A stretch of DNA of 64,000 nt from Undibacterium sp. CCC3.4. GTDB lineage: Bacteria > Pseudomonadota > Gammaproteobacteria > Burkholderiales > Burkholderiaceae_D. The position numbers and the translations under genes were made by a program. The stretch is taken from NCBI RefSeq assembly GCF_034347425.1, contig NZ_CP133779.1:4278001-4342000 (forward strand). Reading direction: 5' to 3'. Shown piece after piece: positions 19,480 through 29,171 of the stretch (positions are counted from its first letter, which is position 1; the number at the start of each line of letters is the position of its first letter). Below the pieces are notes generated by a model that was given only the letters and a program-made list of their open reading frames with translations, had not been told where the DNA came from and did not search any database.

Positions 19480-21018
19480 TCACTGCGACGCTGCCGTACG
19501 CGAAATGTCAGCGAGCTCGCTGCGATTCCACCAACCGCCGCCGAGCGCCTGAAACAGCGCGGCCGTATCGGCATAGCGACTGGCTTGCGCCTGCACCAAG
19601 GCGATACGCGCACTTTGATAACTGCGCTTGGCATCGAGCAGCGCGAGCGAGCTGACACTGCCCAATTGATACTGCTTAGTGGTCAAATCTAAGGTTTCTT
19701 TGGCCAAGGCTTCGACTTCGGCCTGCTGCTTGAGTGTTTGCGCATCGTAGTCGAGCGCGCGCAGACTGTCGGCGACATTTTGAAATGCCATCAACACCGT
19801 ATTTCGGTACTGGGCTGCGACCTGATCGTAAGCGGCTTCGGCGGCGCGGCGTTTAGCCGACAAGGCTCCACCATTAAACAGAGGCGCGGTCAAACCGGCC
19901 CCGATGCTCCACAAATTACCGTTACTCGAAAACAGTTTGCCACTGTCGGTACCGCTGTAACCGTAATTGGCCGTCAAATTCAGTTGCGGGTACTGCGCCG
20001 CCGTTGCCACACCTACCTGAGCGCTGGCCTGCTGCAGCAAACTTTCTGAGGCCCGGATGTCTGGGCGTTGGCGCAGCAAAGTCGAGGGCACAGTCAAAGG
20101 CAAGGTCGCCGGCAATTGTAACGACTCGAGTTCAAAATGCGGCAAGTCTGCTTCACCCGGCAATTTACCGGCGTAGACAGCCAGTTGATTCCGCGTTTGC
20201 TCCAAACTTTTCTGTAAAGCCGGTACACCGGCGCGGGTTTGCGCCAGCAAATTACGTTGCGCCAGCAAACTGGCTTTGGCAATCGCACCGATCTTGAACT
20301 GCTTTTCCAAGACCTCCAGCTGACTGTTTTGGGAGGCAATGATTTGCTCGGTCGCTTGCAATTGGGCCCGCAATGACGCTTCGCGAATCGCACTGGTCAC
20401 CAGATTAGCGGTCAAACTCAGATACGCCGCTTCAACCTGGAAGCGCTGATAATCAACGCCGGCGCGCAAGGCTTCGAGACCGCGCTGATTGCCACCGAAC
20501 AAATCGACCGCATACGATACGCTCACCGAAGCATTGTAGAGATCATAGGCCGGCACATGCACACCACTGGTTGCCACCGCCGCCTGCTGCTGGCGATTGG
20601 CACCGAGGCTGCCCGACACGGCCGGATAAAGTACCGAGCCGGCCTGTGCCGTATAATTTTCTTGCGCTTGGCGCAAAGCGGCTTGGGCGGCTGCCAGATT
20701 CGGGCTTTTTTCCAAGGCAGTACGAATCAAGCTATCGAGCGCCGGTGAGTGGAACACCTGCCACCATGCCGAAGGGATATCCTGACCGCTGACCAAGGTT
20801 TGCGCCACACCGGCCGCACCGGGCGCGGCCACAGTGCCAGCTAGCGGCGCACCATAGGCGGCCTGATCAGCATTGAGCGGGGCTAGCGGCGTTTTAAAAT
20901 TAGGGCCGACCACACAGGCGCTGAGCAAAACGCCGAGCACGCTGAGCGAACACACGGTGCGCGCGCCACGGCTTAAAGATTGTTGGGAAAATTGTTGACC
21001 CAAGCTGTTGTTTTTCAC
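19480..21018 (-). CDS. NodT-family outer-membrane efflux lipoprotein
   Basis: This 512-residue TolC-like channel has an N-terminal lipoprotein signal with lipobox LSAC (SVLGVLLSACVVGPNFKTP). Two outer-membrane-factor repeats are recognisable: PALDSLIRTALEKSPNLAAAQAALRQA, the family signature at LRQRPDIRASESLLQQASAQVGVATAAQYPQLNL, and GLTAPLFNGG. The coiled periplasmic hairpins are Ala/Gln-rich, as usual. It is the first gene of the operon, so the promoter should lie upstream of 21018. No obvious operator was found there. Confidence 0.94.
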   Translation of the reverse strand: MKNNSLGQQFSQQSLSRGARTVCSLSVLGVLLSACVVGPNFKTPLAPLNADQAAYGAPLAGTVAAPGAAGVAQTLVSGQDIPSAWWQVFHSPALDSLIRTALEKSPNLAAAQAALRQAQENYTAQAGSVLYPAVSGSLGANRQQQAAVATSGVHVPAYDLYNASVSVSYAVDLFGGNQRGLEALRAGVDYQRFQVEAAYLSLTANLVTSAIREASLRAQLQATEQIIASQNSQLEVLEKQFKIGAIAKASLLAQRNLLAQTRAGVPALQKSLEQTRNQLAVYAGKLPGEADLPHFELESLQLPATLPLTVPSTLLRQRPDIRASESLLQQASAQVGVATAAQYPQLNLTANYGYSGTDSGKLFSSNGNLWSIGAGLTAPLFNGGALSAKRRAAEAAYDQVAAQYRNTVLMAFQNVADSLRALDYDAQTLKQQAEVEALAKETLDLTTKQYQLGSVSSLALLDAKRSYQSARIALVQAQASRYADTAALFQALGGGWWNRSELADISRTAASQ

Positions 21019-22349
21019 TCCACCCTCCGGGAATACGCGTACTGATCGTCAAAAAAATACAATAAAAACAAGATCGAAATTATTACTGACCTAAAAGTCA
21101 TCAATATCCTACCCGATTTTGCCAGACGCTGACAAGCAAATCAGGTAAATACTTCCGTGACGGAAAGTTTTTACCTTTCAATGCGAGCAGCGGCGCACTC
21201 CAGAGCAAAATCTCTATGCAATACGATTGATTCAGATCAACCCCATTATAAATAGTGTGCCTTAGTTTTGCGTAGTCAGGCAAGCACAATGACATATGTT
21301 TTTGTCAAAGTTCAGTCGGTGAAGAAAGCGATATGATGAAATACCACAGAATGCATTGGCAAAACTTGCTGGAGAAAAACTTCAGAAAATTCCTACAGAA
21401 AAATTAGGGAACTGCAATAACATGGCGAACGTTTTTTCCATACCGAAAATACCGCATGCCGCGGGATTCCTGCCAAAAGCTCGCAGGAATCGAGTGGCAC
21501 GTCGCTGCCGTCAGGGTAGGAGCGTCGATCAAGGGCACTTTTTTTCTGTGAAATGAACACGTTCTGCTGCGCCTGAGCAGCACAGATATAAAAGGCGCAT
21601 ACGCGGCAATGACGAATTGGGCGAATGGGTGGATGCGCAATCGACCTAACTTGTGGGTAATGATCAGCGCGCTTTTGGCGAGAACCTGGCGGCGTTCGTG
21701 CTTAACTAAAAATGCCAGAAATTATCGTGTTTTCAGTGCAAAAACGATACTGGGTTCCAGCCAAAAGCGTGCGGGACTGACGAGGTATGCGGTGTTTCAG
21801 GTGTAAAAAAGCGTCCATCAGGCTGTTGCGACAGCCTCTGAACGCCGAGGTTTTACGCGCACATCTGATAAGCGAGACACGCGACATCGATCAAAGCTTA
21901 GTACGAAAAATTGTATGATTTTTTTTAGAGCAAATCATATTTCTTTTCGGGAAATTCAATACTTATCCCAATGAAAATCTACGAATCCTTACCTACACTG
22001 AGGATGCTTAATAAGCAAAAACGCATCAGGCATAGTAAGTCGATCTTGCGCTGCGGTCGGAGCACAGGAAAGTATTTCCGTAGATTGGAGCTTCAAAAAA
22101 TTTACGCTATGGACAGCATCGACGCATTATCGAGCAGGAGTTCTTTTACACACGATCAATTCCGTCGCAACAAACCCAGCCCAAAATGCTTGGGAACATA
22201 CATGGCGATCCTATGCCGGACATATAGGTTCAGAATTTTTCTATGGGACGGTCATTGGGTCTCATTGGAAAAGCGACTCTGGGCTTTTTTCCATGATAGG
22301 AGAGAGCACGGCAACTGACTGCAACTTAAGCCAATGGGGAGCCTCATCA
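21019..22349. other. Gene-poor stretch between efflux operon and exported hypothetical gene
   Basis: I find no convincing gene in these 1.3 kb. Bases 21019-21435 are AT-rich and non-coding. Bases 21436-21860 hold the degenerate dispersed repeat listed separately. Bases 21861-22349 contain only a 115-codon frame (21971-22318) with a biased, basic composition and no ribosome-binding site, which I do not accept as a gene. Confidence 0.6.
21436..21860. repeat. Degenerate copy (D) of the island's dispersed composite repeat
   Basis: This stretch shares long blocks with the repeats at 51.6-52.2 kb and 57.5-58.1 kb. It has the CCTGCCAAAAGCTCGCAGG palindrome, the block around TTCTGCTGCGCCTGAGCAGC, the GACCTAACTTGTGGGTAATG block and a right end CAGGCTGTTGCGACAGCCTC at 21820-21839. 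The right end carries one changed base against the other copies, and no matching left terminus is recognisable, so it is an eroded copy. It encodes nothing credible. Confidence 0.75.
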
Positions 22350-23099
22350 ATGTCGACAATATTGATAAAACTTCGCGACCGCCGTTGCCATGCGAGAAGC
22401 AGCCCGGCATGTCAGATTGCATTGATAGCGGTGCTGTTAAACGGCCCGGCCAGCGCCACCGAGCTCAGCATAAGCAGCACCTCGCCGATACCTCAACTTG
22501 AAATCGGCAAACGGAAAAATATTCCCTTAGCTGACTTACCGCCGACGGTACGCGCCTTAGCAAACGATGAACGCCAGAGCATGGTCAATGGCATGCTGAT
22601 CAGCGATGAAGAATATCTGCAGCGTTCCAATTATCACGCCCGCCTGCAAGACGAAAGAAATCTCCAAGGCCGCATCAAGCTACGCCTCGCCACCCTTGAT
22701 GGCAGCGAGCTCAGTCGCTTTCGCTACCACGGTTTACTGCCCGACGGGCCGACCAGAGACGGCCCATGGACCAGCGTGATTCGTGTCTTCAGCCGCGCCG
22801 ACGGCTTACTCATCATGCTTGACGAATGGGATTACGTGGCGTCGGGCGGCGGTGTAGTGACGGTGAAGGAAATGATGAATGCCAAAGTCGGCCCTTGGCC
22901 GGCGCGTTTCATCGTCAAAAAAACAGCCGACGGTCGGGCGATCTCGGAACTGACTTGGGCTAGCGATGAAAAATATCTGACGCTGTCAGTCTGGGAAGAC
23001 TTGAGCAAGCCAAATCGCCGCAACGGCGACGATCTGGCTTGGTTAATCGGCATCGCCGACCAGCTCGACAGCGTCCAGTCTCAGGCCAGCACTAAATAA
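22350..23099 (+). CDS. Exported hypothetical protein
   Basis: I chose ATG 22350 because GGGGAG lies 7 bases upstream; an in-frame ATG at 22293 lacks a site. The 249-residue product has a basic N-terminus (LRDRRCHARSS) followed by a hydrophobic stretch CQIALIAVLLNGPASA, consistent with a signal peptide cut near residue 38. The mature part is globular-looking with no recognised domain, and contains LPPTVRALANDERQSMVNGML and WDYVASGGGVVTVKEMM. Its last 19 bp overlap the convergent hupE/ureJ gene. I do not recognise the family. Confidence 0.7.
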   Translation: MSTILIKLRDRRCHARSSPACQIALIAVLLNGPASATELSISSTSPIPQLEIGKRKNIPLADLPPTVRALANDERQSMVNGMLISDEEYLQRSNYHARLQDERNLQGRIKLRLATLDGSELSRFRYHGLLPDGPTRDGPWTSVIRVFSRADGLLIMLDEWDYVASGGGVVTVKEMMNAKVGPWPARFIVKKTADGRAISELTWASDEKYLTLSVWEDLSKPNRRNGDDLAWLIGIADQLDSVQSQASTK

Positions 23100-23674
23100 G
23101 CACCGGTCGCCGCGATGGCCGCGCCAGCTACTCGGCTGAGCAAGGTCCAGCGGCGTGCCGCCAGTGCCGCTGCTAAGCCCGATACATGCAGGGTCGCCGT
23201 CGAGAGCAAAAAGCCAGCACCAAAGGCGGCGGCACTGGCACTGGCCGGCATTTCCGCGCCATGCGCATAGCCATGCGCGAGCGCGAACAGGCTGATCAGT
23301 GCGACGCTGCCGGCCACCGGCATGCGTATCGCAAACGCGATCAGCAAACCAAGCACGATCAGCGAAGCCACAATACCGGCTTCGATGCCGGGTAAAACGA
23401 TACCATTCATGGCCAACAGTGCGCCGGCCGCCATCATCACGGGAAAAGCCAGCGGCAACAAGTACAAGGCTGGACGTCGATGATGGGCAGCCCAGATACC
23501 GACGGCTAACATCGCCAACAAATGATCGAGCCCTTGCCACGGATGCAGCACACCAGCCCAAAAACCGCTGACACTATGTTCAATACTGACGTGCGCCGCC
23601 GCCGGCCCAGCCGCCAGTACCAGAATCAACAGCGCTGTCGTGCGCGCGACCGAGATATAGTTTACTTGTTGCAT
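23081..23674 (-). CDS. HupE/UreJ-family nickel/cobalt permease
   Basis: This small integral membrane protein (197 residues from ATG 23674) follows ureG. It has an N-terminal signal-like segment ending AAAHVS, then the HupE signature HPWQGLDHLLAMLAVGIWAA. Five further hydrophobic helices contain the second histidine motif ALAHGYAHGAEMP. HupE/UreJ proteins are thought to bring Ni2+ (or Co2+) into the cell for urease or hydrogenase, and the location at the end of the urease operon favours nickel for urease. ATG 23674 was chosen because upstream codons to 23848 would add non-membrane residues that overlap ureG. Confidence 0.9.
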   Translation of the reverse strand: MQQVNYISVARTTALLILVLAAGPAAAHVSIEHSVSGFWAGVLHPWQGLDHLLAMLAVGIWAAHHRRPALYLLPLAFPVMMAAGALLAMNGIVLPGIEAGIVASLIVLGLLIAFAIRMPVAGSVALISLFALAHGYAHGAEMPASASAAAFGAGFLLSTATLHVSGLAAALAARRWTLLSRVAGAAIAATGAYLVLA

Positions 23675-23684
23675 GGTGTTTCCC

Positions 23685-24323
23685 TTAAATAGTAGGTTCA
23701 GTAAGGACATCGAGCATGCCTTGCTCGCGAATGAAGGCAACCACCGCTTCCAAACCTTGGCCGCTGCGCAGATTGGTAAACACAAAGGGGCGCTCACCAC
23801 GCATGCGCTTGGCATCCTGCGCCATGATGTCAAGATTGGCACCGACATACGGTGCCAAATCGATTTTATTAATGATCAGCAGATCGGAGCGGGTGATACC
23901 GGGCCCCCCTTTGCGCGGAATTTTTTCGCCGCCGGCGACGTCGATCACGTACAGCGTCAAGTCCGATAATTCCGGGCTGAAGGTGGCAGCCAGATTATCG
24001 CCGCCCGATTCCAGCAAGATCAAATCGAGATCAGGAAAATCGGCGCTCATGCGTGCGATCGCTTCCAAATTGATCGAGGCATCTTCGCGTATCGCCGTGT
24101 GCGGACAGCCGCCGGTCTCTACCCCCATCAAGCGTTCGGCCGGCAAGGCTTGGGCGCGCAGTAAAATATCCATATCTTCTTTAGTATAGATATCGTTGGT
24201 GATGACGGCCATATCATAGTCGTCACGCATATGCCGACACAGCATTTCGCACAGCGCGGTTTTACCGGAACCAACCGGACCACCGATGCCGACACGCAGG
24301 GGATTACTGGAATTTGCCATCAT
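23685..24323 (-). CDS. ureG: Urease accessory GTPase UreG
   Basis: UreG is a SIMIBI-class GTPase that delivers nickel to apo-urease with UreF, UreD and UreE. The 212 residues contain the P-loop [11 protein letters not shown] near residue 11, the invariant metal-binding CPH in [34 protein letters not shown], and the guanine-specificity motif [11 protein letters not shown]. All key residues are intact. It lies 29 bp downstream of ureF in the ureABCEFG-hupE unit. Confidence 0.97.
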   Translation of the reverse strand: MMANSSNPLRVGIGGPVGSGKTALCEMLCRHMRDDYDMAVITNDIYTKEDMDILLRAQALPAERLMGVETGGCPHTAIREDASINLEAIARMSADFPDLDLILLESGGDNLAATFSPELSDLTLYVIDVAGGEKIPRKGGPGITRSDLLIINKIDLAPYVGANLDIMAQDAKRMRGERPFVFTNLRSGQGLEAVVAFIREQGMLDVLTEPTI

Positions 24324-24352
24324 AAATCTTTCATATTTTAAATTTTTTCACT

Positions 24353-25033
24353 TCACGAACGGTACATGCGGCTGAACTGGACTTCATGCTGCATCGATAG
24401 CAGTGACAAGCCCGGTGCCCAATTCGATAATTGATGATCCTCGAGTTGTTGTGCCGTCGCCGCTGCGGCTGCCAATTCTTCTCGTAGCGACAAGAGCAGT
24501 CGCTGGCCGGCGACCTGTCCCAGCGGTATCGATTTCACACACACCAGCGACTGATTTTCCGCCCAAGAAAACAGCATCCCAAGCAGCACCGCCTCAGCCG
24601 GCACGGCCAGCGCTACGGCGGCGGCGGCCAGTGCGGTCGGCAACGGCAATTCTTTTTGTTCCTGCAACAGCGCCAGCAAGCTCGCATCAGCGATCTCGAG
24701 ATCGGCAATCAGCTTACCCAGCGAATAACCCATCTGTATGGTTTCGGCGCGAAATTCGGCGCTGTCACGTGCGGCGATGAAAATCTCGGTCCAGTGCCGC
24801 ACGGCGAGGCCATCGCGCGCTGCAAACGCCTGCAACAAACGCCATAAAATCGGCGCTTCGAAGCGCGCGACCACTTGCTGTAAATTCGCCACTATCCAGC
24901 TTTTCGCGCTCGCTTCGTGGTGCACCAAACCCTGCGCAATCGCCGTTTCCAATCCTTGCGAATAACTGTAAGCGCCGATCGGCAGAGCCGGACTCGCCAG
25001 TTGCAACAAATGCAGTAAAGCCGATGCCTGCAT
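24353..25033 (-). CDS. ureF: Urease accessory protein UreF
   Basis: UreF bridges UreD and UreG in the nickel-insertion complex and regulates GTPase activity. The 226-residue helical protein begins with the typical LLHLLQLASPALPIGAYSYSQGLE. Further conserved parts are QMGYSLGKL and the C-terminal PLGQVAGQRLLL. The stop of ureE lies three bases before its ATG, so translation is probably coupled. Confidence 0.95.
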   Translation of the reverse strand: MQASALLHLLQLASPALPIGAYSYSQGLETAIAQGLVHHEASAKSWIVANLQQVVARFEAPILWRLLQAFAARDGLAVRHWTEIFIAARDSAEFRAETIQMGYSLGKLIADLEIADASLLALLQEQKELPLPTALAAAAVALAVPAEAVLLGMLFSWAENQSLVCVKSIPLGQVAGQRLLLSLREELAAAAATAQQLEDHQLSNWAPGLSLLSMQHEVQFSRMYRS

Positions 25034-25036
25034 GGA

Positions 25037-25543
25037 CTACTCGCGATCCGATGGTCGATGTATCCGTTGGCGCACAGGAATCGGTGCCAGCGCATGATGG
25101 CGCTCGTCGCCATGGCTGTGGCCGCCACCATAGGCACCGGCTTCCGGCTCAAAGCTGGCCAACTCTTCAATGACTTCGGCACCGAGCCCCTGCAACATAT
25201 CACGCAATACTGCGTCTTGCCGTATGCGCAGAAAGCCATCGGCAAGCTGGGCTTGGGTATGCCGATTACCGAGATGGAAGGCGCAGCGCAGCAGATCGAA
25301 AGCGCTGGCACACTTGACGCGATAAGTAGGCTCCGCAGCGGCCAGTACTTCGATCACACGGCCATCGTTGGCCAGCATACGATCACCATCACGCATCACC
25401 GTGCCACGCACAGTGAATACCGCCACCTCTTCACCATTAGTCAGGCGCGCGCGCAGGCGCGATTTCTCGCGCAATTCGTAAGGCAACAGCAATTGGCCGT
25501 CGACCGCGCCGCTGTGCGCAATTTTATTATGTAAGGTCAGCAT
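25037..25543 (-). CDS. ureE: Urease nickel metallochaperone UreE
   Basis: I chose ATG 25543 (168 residues) because the family starts with a sequence like MLTLHNKI; a longer frame from 25591 overlaps the end of ureC with unrelated residues. The N-terminal domain has SRLRARLTNGEEVAVFTVRGTVMRDGDRML, and the second domain has YHLGNRH-like AFHLGNRHTQAQL. The C-terminal tail is His-rich (GGGHSHGDERHH), a nickel-binding feature. It lies directly after ureC and before ureF. Confidence 0.93.
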   Translation of the reverse strand: MLTLHNKIAHSGAVDGQLLLPYELREKSRLRARLTNGEEVAVFTVRGTVMRDGDRMLANDGRVIEVLAAAEPTYRVKCASAFDLLRCAFHLGNRHTQAQLADGFLRIRQDAVLRDMLQGLGAEVIEELASFEPEAGAYGGGHSHGDERHHALAPIPVRQRIHRPSDRE

Positions 25544-25553
25544 AGTTGTCGCA

Positions 25554-27251
25554 TCAAAATAAAAAATAACGTTGCGCCATCGGCAGCACATGCGCCGGCT
25601 GACACACTAATAATTCCCCATCGGCCCGCACTTCATAGGTTTCCGGATCGACCTCCATCTTCGGCATGAGGCCATTATGTATCATGTCAGATTTGCGCAG
25701 ATGACGCATATTCTTTACTGCGATCAGGGTTTTATTCAGTTTCAGTTGTTCCGCCAGTCCGGCATCCATGGCGGCTTGCGAGACGAAGGTGAAGGATTTT
25801 TTCAAGCCGCCACCGAAGGCACCGAACATCATCCGATAATGGACCGGCTGCGGGGTCGGAATCGAGGCATTCGGGTCACCCATCTGAGCCGCCGCAATCA
25901 TGCCGCCCTTGAGTATCATCGATGGTTTGACACCGAAAAATGCCGGCTTCCACAACACGATGTCGGCGATTTTTCCTACTTCAAGCGAGCCAACCACATG
26001 CGAAATACCATGCGTGATGGCCGGATTGATCGTGTATTTGGCGATGTAACGGCGGGCGCGGAAATTATCATTATCACGCCCATCTTCAGGCAATGCGCCG
26101 CGTTGCTGCTTCATTTTGTGCGCGGTTTGCCAAGTCCGCATGATGACTTCACCGACCCTCCCCATGGCTTGCGAATCCGAAGACATCATTGAAATCGCAC
26201 CGAGATCATGCAAAATATCTTCGGCGGCGATGGTTTCACGACGGATGCGCGACTCGGCAAAGGCAATATCTTCGGCAATCGCCGGATCAAGGTGATGGCA
26301 TACCATCAGCATGTCGAGATGTTCATCGAGCGTATTGATGGTGTACGGCCGGGTCGGGTTGGTCGACGAAGGCAGTACATTCGCTTCCCCAACTGCGGCA
26401 ATGATGTCAGGCGCATGACCACCGCCAGCCCCTTCGGTATGGAAAGTGTGGATGGTACGATCTTTAAAGGCGGCCAAGGTATGCTCAAGAAAACCGCCCT
26501 CATTGAGCGTGTCGCTGTGCAGCGCCACTTGCACATCCATGCGCTCGGCCACCGACAAACAGGTGTCGATGGCCTGCGGCGTACTGCCCCAATCTTCATG
26601 CAATTTCAAGCCGATTGCGCCGGCGCGGATCTGCTCTTCCAGCGGCAGCGGCAAGCTGATATTACCCTTACCAAGAAACCCCAAATTCATAGGGAAGGCA
26701 TCGGCCGCCATGATCATCGCATGCAAATGCCAAGGCCCCGGTGTACAGGTGGTGGCGGCCGTGCCGACCGCCGGCCCGGTACCACCGCCGAGCATCGTCG
26801 TCACGCCACTCATCAGCGCTTCTTCGATCTGCTGCGGACAAATGAAATGAATATGCGAATCGATGCCGCCGGCGGTGACAATCATGCCTTCACCGGCGAT
26901 GATTTCCGTCGCGCCGCCTATGGCCATGTCCACCCCCGGTTGAATATCAGGGTTACCGGCCTTGCCGATGCAAGCGATGAGGCCATTCTTGAGACCGATG
27001 TCAGCCTTGACGATGCCCCAGTGATCGAGAATGACGGCATTGGTGATGACGGTATCCATCACCGCGGCATGCGCCAACTGCGACTGCCCCATGCCGTCGC
27101 GTATCACTTTACCACCGCCGAATTTCACCTCTTCGCCGTAGATCGCAAAATCTTTTTCGATTTCGATGAACAAATCGGTATCGGCCAGACGTATCCGGTC
27201 GCCCGTCGTCGGACCATACATTTCGGCATAGGCCGAACGTGAAATTTTCAT
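25554..27251 (-). CDS. ureC: Urease subunit alpha (catalytic)
   Basis: UreC holds the binuclear nickel centre that hydrolyses urea to ammonia and carbamate. The length of 565 residues is standard. Visible catalytic features are the HxH nickel ligands in [11 protein letters not shown] near residue 134, the carbamylated Lys in [13 protein letters not shown] near 217, later His ligands in [10 protein letters not shown] and GGGHAPDII, the mobile-flap CHH in MVCHHLDP near 320, and the Asp ligand in [10 protein letters not shown] near 360. No key residue is missing. Its ATG overlaps the ureB stop by 4 bp. Confidence 0.98.
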   Translation of the reverse strand: MKISRSAYAEMYGPTTGDRIRLADTDLFIEIEKDFAIYGEEVKFGGGKVIRDGMGQSQLAHAAVMDTVITNAVILDHWGIVKADIGLKNGLIACIGKAGNPDIQPGVDMAIGGATEIIAGEGMIVTAGGIDSHIHFICPQQIEEALMSGVTTMLGGGTGPAVGTAATTCTPGPWHLHAMIMAADAFPMNLGFLGKGNISLPLPLEEQIRAGAIGLKLHEDWGSTPQAIDTCLSVAERMDVQVALHSDTLNEGGFLEHTLAAFKDRTIHTFHTEGAGGGHAPDIIAAVGEANVLPSSTNPTRPYTINTLDEHLDMLMVCHHLDPAIAEDIAFAESRIRRETIAAEDILHDLGAISMMSSDSQAMGRVGEVIMRTWQTAHKMKQQRGALPEDGRDNDNFRARRYIAKYTINPAITHGISHVVGSLEVGKIADIVLWKPAFFGVKPSMILKGGMIAAAQMGDPNASIPTPQPVHYRMMFGAFGGGLKKSFTFVSQAAMDAGLAEQLKLNKTLIAVKNMRHLRKSDMIHNGLMPKMEVDPETYEVRADGELLVCQPAHVLPMAQRYFLF

Positions 27252-27553
27252 AAGTCCCCCATCACTTGGCCGTTAAAACCGAACACCCGGCGCAAGCCGG
27301 CCAAGGCCACCAACTCCACTGTTCGCTGCTGCCCCGGCTCGAAACGCACGGCCGTGCCGGCAGCAATATTAAGCCGCATGCCATAGGCCAGTTGACGCTC
27401 AAACAGCAAGGCCGGATTAGTCTCAAAAAAATGGAAATGCGAACCGACTTGTATTGGTCGGTCGCCGCTGTTAGCCACTTGCAGCGTGAGGGTGGCACGG
27501 CCAACATTAAGTTCGATGTCGCCGGCGGCGATCAACATTTCACCTGGTATCAT
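27248..27553 (-). CDS. ureB: Urease subunit beta
   Basis: This 101-residue structural subunit starts [19 protein letters not shown] and contains the typical [19 protein letters not shown] and [26 protein letters not shown]. It assembles with UreA and UreC into the (ABC)3 apoenzyme. The ATGA overlap with ureC and an 8-bp gap to ureA show tight operon packing. Confidence 0.97.
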   Translation of the reverse strand: MIPGEMLIAAGDIELNVGRATLTLQVANSGDRPIQVGSHFHFFETNPALLFERQLAYGMRLNIAAGTAVRFEPGQQRTVELVALAGLRRVFGFNGQVMGDL

Positions 27554-27561
27554 CGGTCATC

Positions 27562-27864
27562 CTAAGGAATCGGGTGGTGCACGGTCACCAACTTGGTGCC
27601 GTCCGGGAAGGTCGCTTCGACCTGTATATCGGGAATCATTTCCGGCACGCCCTCCATGACATCGCAGCGCCGCAGTATCTGTGTACCCTGAAACATCAAT
27701 TCGGCCACACTCCGGCCGTCACGCGCACCTTCCATGATCGCGGCCGTAATCAAGGCGATACTTTCCGGGTAATTGAGTTTGAGACCGCGTGCCTGCCGCC
27801 GCTCGGCCAGCAAGGCTGCGGTAAAAATCAGTAATTTGTCTTTTTCTCTCGGACTTAGATCCAT
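27562..27864 (-). CDS. ureA: Urease subunit gamma
   Basis: ATG 27864 gives the standard 100-residue UreA beginning [23 protein letters not shown], and the upstream 42 in-frame codons do not resemble the family. Conserved parts are [24 protein letters not shown] and [24 protein letters not shown]. It is the first gene of the minus-strand ureABCEFG-hupE unit. ureD, which usually precedes it, lies more than 3 kb away behind a plus-strand block. A candidate sigma-54 site lies about 64 bp upstream. Confidence 0.97.
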   Translation of the reverse strand: MDLSPREKDKLLIFTAALLAERRQARGLKLNYPESIALITAAIMEGARDGRSVAELMFQGTQILRRCDVMEGVPEMIPDIQVEATFPDGTKLVTVHHPIP

Positions 27865-27927
27865 TATTTCTCCTGTTACGGCCAGCGCCGACAATCGTGC
27901 AAGTAGCGACTCAATACTGTGGATACA

Positions 27928-27942
27928 GCAATAATCAAACCA
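27928..27942 (-). promoter_or_regulatory. Candidate sigma-54 promoter upstream of ureA
   Basis: Read on the minus strand, TGGTTTGATTATTGC has GG and GC dinucleotides with the correct 10-bp separation and the TTGC block, but the -24 block is imperfect. It is 64 bp before the ureA start. The better match upstream of urtA supports it, but it may be chance. Confidence 0.4.
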
Positions 27943-28028
27943 GCTTTCAGCTATCCCTGGGGACAATATTGCGACATCCGGGTGCAGCATCGCACATTTT
28001 CAGTGCAATGTTTCCACAAGTATGCAAA

Positions 28029-28052
28029 AATACTATACCCCCCTATGCTATT
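28029..28052. promoter_or_regulatory. Probable RcnR/CsoR-type operator
   Basis: ATACTATACCCCCCTATGCT is a tract of six C flanked by an imperfect A/T inverted repeat, the layout of RcnR-family operators. It ends about 10 bp before the rcnR start. It lies in the rcnR-ureA divergent region, so it could also affect ureA. Confidence 0.65.
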
Positions 28053-28061
28053 TATACCTTC

Positions 28062-28334
28062 ATGAGCCATACTGTTAAAGACAAACAAAAATTACTTAAC
28101 CGAGTACGCCGCATCCGCGGCCAACTCGAAGCGATAGAACGCGCGCTGGAAGAAGAAAAAGGCTGCATGGAAGTACTGCAGCAAATCACCAGTTGTCGCG
28201 GTGCCATGAACGGCTTAGTCGCCGTGGTACTCGAGGAACACATTCGCACCCACCTGGTGGCGGCCGAAGCGACCGATGCACATGGCGACGCCCAGCAAGT
28301 GCTGATCGATGTCGTCAACAGTTATTTTAAATAA
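28062..28334 (+). CDS. rcnR: RcnR-type nickel/cobalt-responsive repressor
   Basis: This is an all-helical DUF156 (CsoR/RcnR) repressor of 90 residues. ATG 28062 gives MSHTVKDKQKLL, matching the E. coli RcnR N-terminus. All four known RcnR ligands are conserved at the same positions: His3, Cys35, His60 and His64. This argues for nickel/cobalt sensing rather than copper (CsoR) or formaldehyde (FrmR). It probably represses itself and the following exporter through the C-tract operator upstream, releasing DNA when nickel is bound. It is 11 bp from the rcnA-like gene and divergent from ureA. Confidence 0.9.
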   Translation: MSHTVKDKQKLLNRVRRIRGQLEAIERALEEEKGCMEVLQQITSCRGAMNGLVAVVLEEHIRTHLVAAEATDAHGDAQQVLIDVVNSYFK

Positions 28335-28345
28335 GGCAGATACCC

Positions 28346-29134
28346 ATGACCGACCTTTCCAACTTGATCATTGCCGGCAGCAGCAACGCCTGGCTCTTCA
28401 TTCCCAGTGCCATCGCTCTCGGCGCCTTACACGGGTTAGAACCAGGCCACTCGAAAACCATGATGGCGGCCTTCATCATCGCCATCCGCGGTACCATATT
28501 TCAAGCGGTGCTGCTCGGCGTGGCCGCAGCCTTATCGCATACCGCCGTGGTATGGGCGATTGCGCTGGCCGGGCTGTACTTTGGTCAACAATGGAATAAT
28601 GCCGTCTATGAAGCGTATTTCCAAATTGCATCGGCGCTACTGATCATCGCCGTCGCCGCCTGGATGCTCAGAAATACGTGGCAAGACCAGCACCATGCTG
28701 AGCACGACCATGATCATCATGAGCACGAGCACGATCATCATGAGCACGAGCACGATCACCAAGATGCCCATGAACGCGCTCATGCCCAAGACATACAGCA
28801 ACGTTTTGCCGGCCGCAGCGTCACCACGCCACAAATCCTGGTCTTCGGTCTCACCGGTGGCTTAATTCCCTGTCCGGCCTCGATCACGGTTTTACTCTTG
28901 TGCTTGCAGTTGAAAAAAGTCGCTCTCGGTGCTACCTTGGTGTTGTGCTTCAGTTTAGGATTGGCACTGACCATGGTCTTGTCAGGCGTGCTGGCAGCGC
29001 TGAGCGTGAAACATGTGGCGCGTCGCTGGAGTGGTTTCGGTGAATTTGCCCGCAAAGCACCCTACATTTCCAGTGCCCTGATCTTATTGGTCGGATTCAT
29101 GCTGGCCTACCAAGGCATACGCGCATTGCCGTAA
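28346..29134 (+). CDS. rcnA: RcnA-like nickel/cobalt efflux permease
   Basis: This membrane exporter has 262 residues. The RcnA signature GALHGLEPGHSKTMMAAFIIA lies in the first membrane region. About six hydrophobic segments are visible, and between them is a cytoplasmic or periplasmic loop (about residues 115-150) dominated by His, Asp and Glu. The second half includes GLIPCPASITVLLLCLQLKK. It exports surplus Ni2+/Co2+ under RcnR control. Its location inside the split urease region suggests that nickel import for urease and nickel export are regulated together. Confidence 0.9.
   Translation: MTDLSNLIIAGSSNAWLFIPSAIALGALHGLEPGHSKTMMAAFIIAIRGTIFQAVLLGVAAALSHTAVVWAIALAGLYFGQQWNNAVYEAYFQIASALLIIAVAAWMLRNTWQDQHHAEHDHDHHEHEHDHHEHEHDHQDAHERAHAQDIQQRFAGRSVTTPQILVFGLTGGLIPCPASITVLLLCLQLKKVALGATLVLCFSLGLALTMVLSGVLAALSVKHVARRWSGFGEFARKAPYISSALILLVGFMLAYQGIRALP
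28715..28756 (+). repeat. Two tandem 21-bp units in the His-rich loop of rcnA
   Basis: CATCATGAGCACGAGCACGA followed by T occurs twice in a row (28715-28735 and 28736-28756). It encodes HHEHEHD repeats. The unit is a multiple of three, so copy-number change would lengthen the metal-binding loop without a frameshift. Confidence 0.8.
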
Positions 29135-29171
29135 ACGTCAGCGCGGCCCCATTCTTATTGCGAGTCATATC

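Noticed and set aside
21971..22318. 115-codon open frame in the gap before the exported hypothetical gene
   Set aside because: It has no ribosome-binding site, an unusual basic composition and no resemblance to a known domain, and it lies next to a degraded repeat.
22292..22350. Upstream ATG at 22293 as start of the exported hypothetical protein
   Set aside because: The downstream ATG at 22350 has a good ribosome-binding site and places the basic region plus hydrophobic core correctly for a signal peptide.
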